Below, one piece after another: positions 7,084 to 8,314 of a stretch of 8,314 nt of DNA. The stretch's first letter is position 1; each line of letters starts with the position of its first letter. The position numbers and the translations under genes are program-made. The stretch comes from an uncultured Mycoplasma sp. (GTDB lineage: Bacteria > Bacillota_I > Bacilli_A > Mycoplasmatales > Metamycoplasmataceae): positions 1-8,314 of the forward strand of contig CAMRCV010000014.1 in NCBI GenBank assembly GCA_947041065.1, read 5' to 3'. Below the pieces are notes generated by a model. It worked only from the letters and a program-made list of their open reading frames with translations, did not search any database and was not told the DNA's origin.

Positions 7084-7091
7084 TGTATAAT
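7062..7091 (+). promoter_or_regulatory. Predicted promoter of rplM-rpsI
   Basis: TATAAT at 7086-7091 is paired with TTTACT at 7062-7067 (18-base spacer) inside the 3' end of rsmE. The start site would be near 7098, giving a 70-base leader. A second perfect TATAAT at 7131-7136 could serve a shorter transcript, but it lacks a good -35 box. Read-through from rsmE is also possible, because no terminator separates the genes. Confidence 0.5.
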
Positions 7092-7102
7092 AAATAAGCA
7101 AC

Positions 7103-7145
7103 ATTTACTATAAATATTAGGTAAATACCATATAATTGGTAAATA
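7103..7145 (+). promoter_or_regulatory. rplM leader with alternative pairing elements
   Basis: The octamer GGTAAATA occurs at 7120-7127 and again at 7138-7145. ATTTAC (7103-7108) can pair with GTAAAT of either copy. TACCA (7126-7130) can pair with TGGTA (7137-7141), which competes with both. Such choices are typical of ribosomal-protein leaders, and an L13 leader RNA is known in low-GC Gram-positive bacteria. The stems here are short, and I cannot match that family by eye. Confidence 0.3.
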
Positions 7146-7168
7146 AAGAAGAAGAAGAAGGTCTGAAA

Positions 7169-7603
7169 ATGAGACAAACAACAATTGTTAAACACAAAGA
7201 AGTTAATAAAAATTGATACATTATCGATGCTGAAGGACAAGTTTTAGGAAGACTTGCAGCATTAGCAGCTACATACTTGAGAGGGAAAAATAAACCTACT
7301 TTTACGCCACACGTAGATATGGGAGATAACATTATTGTAATTAATGCAGATAAAATAATCCTTACAGCAAATAAAGAAAAAGATAAAATTTATTATTCTC
7401 ACTCTGGTTATCCAGGTGGTCTAAAAACTACTAACCCTGCAGAGTTAAGAATTAGAAAGCCTATTTCAATTGTTGAAAGAGCTATCAAAGGAATGATTCC
7501 TCATACAAAACTTGGAAGCAAGCAATATAGAAATCTATATGTTTATGCAGGAGCTGAACATGAACAAGCAGCACAACAACCAGTAAAGTTAGAGGTTAAA
7601 TAA
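7169..7603 (+). CDS. rplM: 50S ribosomal protein L13
   Basis: Component of the large ribosomal subunit that binds 23S rRNA early in assembly. The 144 residues cover the whole family length (E. coli 142). Recognisable blocks are [16 protein letters not shown] (15-30), [41 protein letters not shown] and the C-terminal [15 protein letters not shown]. Trp16 is encoded by TGA (7214-7216), so a standard-code caller would wrongly start at 7277. The ATG at 7169 follows a GAA-repeat tract ending in AAGAAGG, a good ribosome site 8 bases away. It is followed by rpsI after 2 bases, the usual rplM-rpsI pair of bacteria. Confidence 0.97.
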
Positions 7604-7605
7604 TT

Positions 7606-8004
7606 ATGTCAAAAGAAGAAATAGTTTATAGAGGGCTGGGAAGAAGAAAATCTTCTACAGCTAGAGTTATTATTAAAAGTGGTACTGGAAAGTTCATTAT
7701 TAATAAAAGAGATTCTAAAGAATACCTAAGATCTGATATTCTTATCAAAGATGCATTACAACCATTAGAAATATTGGAATCAATGAATCAATGAGATATT
7801 AGCGTTAACGTTAAAGGTGGAGGACTTGCAGGTCAAGCTGGAGCAATTCGTTTAGGAATAGCAAGAGCTTTGATAACATCAAGTGCTGATTACAGACCAA
7901 AATTGAAAAAAGATGGAATGTTAACACGTGATGCTAGAATTAAAGAACGTAAGAAACCAGGTTTACGTAAAGCTAGAAAAGCTCGTCAATTCTCAAAACG
8001 TTAG
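7606..8004 (+). CDS. rpsI: 30S ribosomal protein S9
   Basis: Small-subunit protein of the 30S head whose C-terminal tail reaches the P-site tRNA. The 132 residues (usual about 130) include [14 protein letters not shown] (8-21), [40 protein letters not shown] and the hallmark basic end ARQFSKR with terminal Arg. Trp63 is TGA (7792-7794), so a standard-code reading ends at 62 residues. AGAGG within the end of rplM is the ribosome site, consistent with translational coupling. A tRNA-Ile follows 45 bases later, with no terminator between. Confidence 0.97.
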
Positions 8005-8049
8005 TAATAACAAAACTTATAGTATTTCAGAAATGATTTACTTAATTAT

Positions 8050-8126
8050 GGGAGCGTAGCTCAGCTGGTTAGAGCACACGACTGATAATCGTGAGGTCGA
8101 TGGTTCGAGCCCATTCGTTCCCACCA
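8050..8126 (+). tRNA. tRNA-Ile (anticodon GAU), CCA encoded
   Basis: A full cloverleaf can be drawn. The acceptor is GGGAGCG with CGTTCCC (one G-T pair). The D arm has TAGCTCAG...GGTTAGAGC. The anticodon stem CACGA/TCGTG encloses the loop CTGATAA with anticodon GAT at 8084-8086. The T arm is GATGG-TTCGAGC-CCATT, and the discriminator A is followed by a genomic CCA (8124-8126). It reads AUC and AUU. It is probably transcribed with rpsI and released by processing. Confidence 0.97.
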
Positions 8127-8149
8127 TATAAAGAAATTTACCAATTCTC

Positions 8150-8181
8150 AAAATACTTTATTTAAAATAATAAAGTATTTT
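8150..8181 (+). terminator. Intrinsic terminator after tRNA-Ile
   Basis: A 13-bp perfect stem (8150-8162 with 8169-8181) around a 6-base loop is followed by a T-run to 8185. It lies 24 bases after the tRNA CCA end and would close the rplM-rpsI-tRNA unit. Confidence 0.85.
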
Positions 8182-8185
8182 TTTT

Positions 8186-8314
8186 ATTCATTTAAAATAA
8201 TTTTGTTATCAAATATAAAACAATGACTGAGTGTTTATTAATTAGTTAGTTAGAATATACAACATGTAGTCAATATACTTCAATGATATTGTTCTAATTA
8301 GAATGATGTTTAAA
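8186..8314. other. Unassigned AT-rich end of window
   Basis: No open frame, RNA gene or convincing promoter is visible. It holds a short TTAG tandem (8241-8252 region) and a perfect 12-base palindrome TTCTAATTAGAA at 8291-8302. Both are common sizes in AT-rich DNA. Confidence 0.5.

Noticed and set aside
6849..7332. Three overlapping minus-strand open frames opposite rsmE and rplM
   Set aside because: They are shadows of two clearly conserved plus-strand genes, and none has a recognisable motif or start signal.
8018..8023. TATAGT between rpsI and the tRNA as a separate tRNA promoter
   Set aside because: No -35 box stands at a suitable distance, and the 45-base gap without a terminator fits co-transcription with rpsI.

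Overview
The window comes from a mollicute (mycoplasma/spiroplasma-type bacterium) that reads TGA as tryptophan (genetic code 4). The DNA is strongly AT-rich. Conserved tryptophans in pgk (WNGPMG), rsmE, rplM and rpsI fall on in-frame TGA codons, so a standard-code reading breaks nearly every gene. Clear Shine-Dalgarno sites, extended -10 promoters and hairpin-plus-T-run terminators are easy to see. The gene content fits the Spiroplasma/Entomoplasma/Mesoplasma-M. mycoides side of the Mollicutes; that placement is an inference.

Layout. Positions 1-393 (minus): 5' part of tpx, a thiol peroxidase cut by the window edge. Positions 489-2636 (minus): phosphoglycerate kinase carrying a tail of about 316 residues made of three kinds of tandem repeat. 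Positions 2637-2861: a divergent promoter region whose two -10 elements lie in arms of a 15-bp inverted repeat. Positions 2862-4364 (plus): gpmI, the next glycolytic enzyme. Positions 4365-4537: two converging terminators. Positions 4538-6333 (minus): a two-gene operon of a degenerate FAD/NAD-type oxidoreductase followed by a small DUF2188 protein. Positions 6421-8126 (plus): rsmE, rplM, rpsI and a tRNA-Ile(GAU), closed by a strong terminator at 8150-8181. The last 130 bases hold no recognisable gene.

How the genes fit together. pgk and gpmI catalyse consecutive glycolytic steps (1,3-bisphosphoglycerate to 3-phosphoglycerate to 2-phosphoglycerate) and are transcribed back to back from similar promoters. 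rsmE, rplM, rpsI and the tRNA serve the ribosome and translation. tpx is a peroxide-defence enzyme.

Most interesting point: the PGK tail and the small DUF2188 protein share a short motif (FWNKK-x-K) and a Lys/Ser/Thr-rich stretch (KTG[S/A]T-x-TL) in the same order. The tail may therefore derive from, or share a targeting role with, that protein. PGK, a housekeeping enzyme of about 400 residues elsewhere, is here about 715 residues with an intact catalytic domain.
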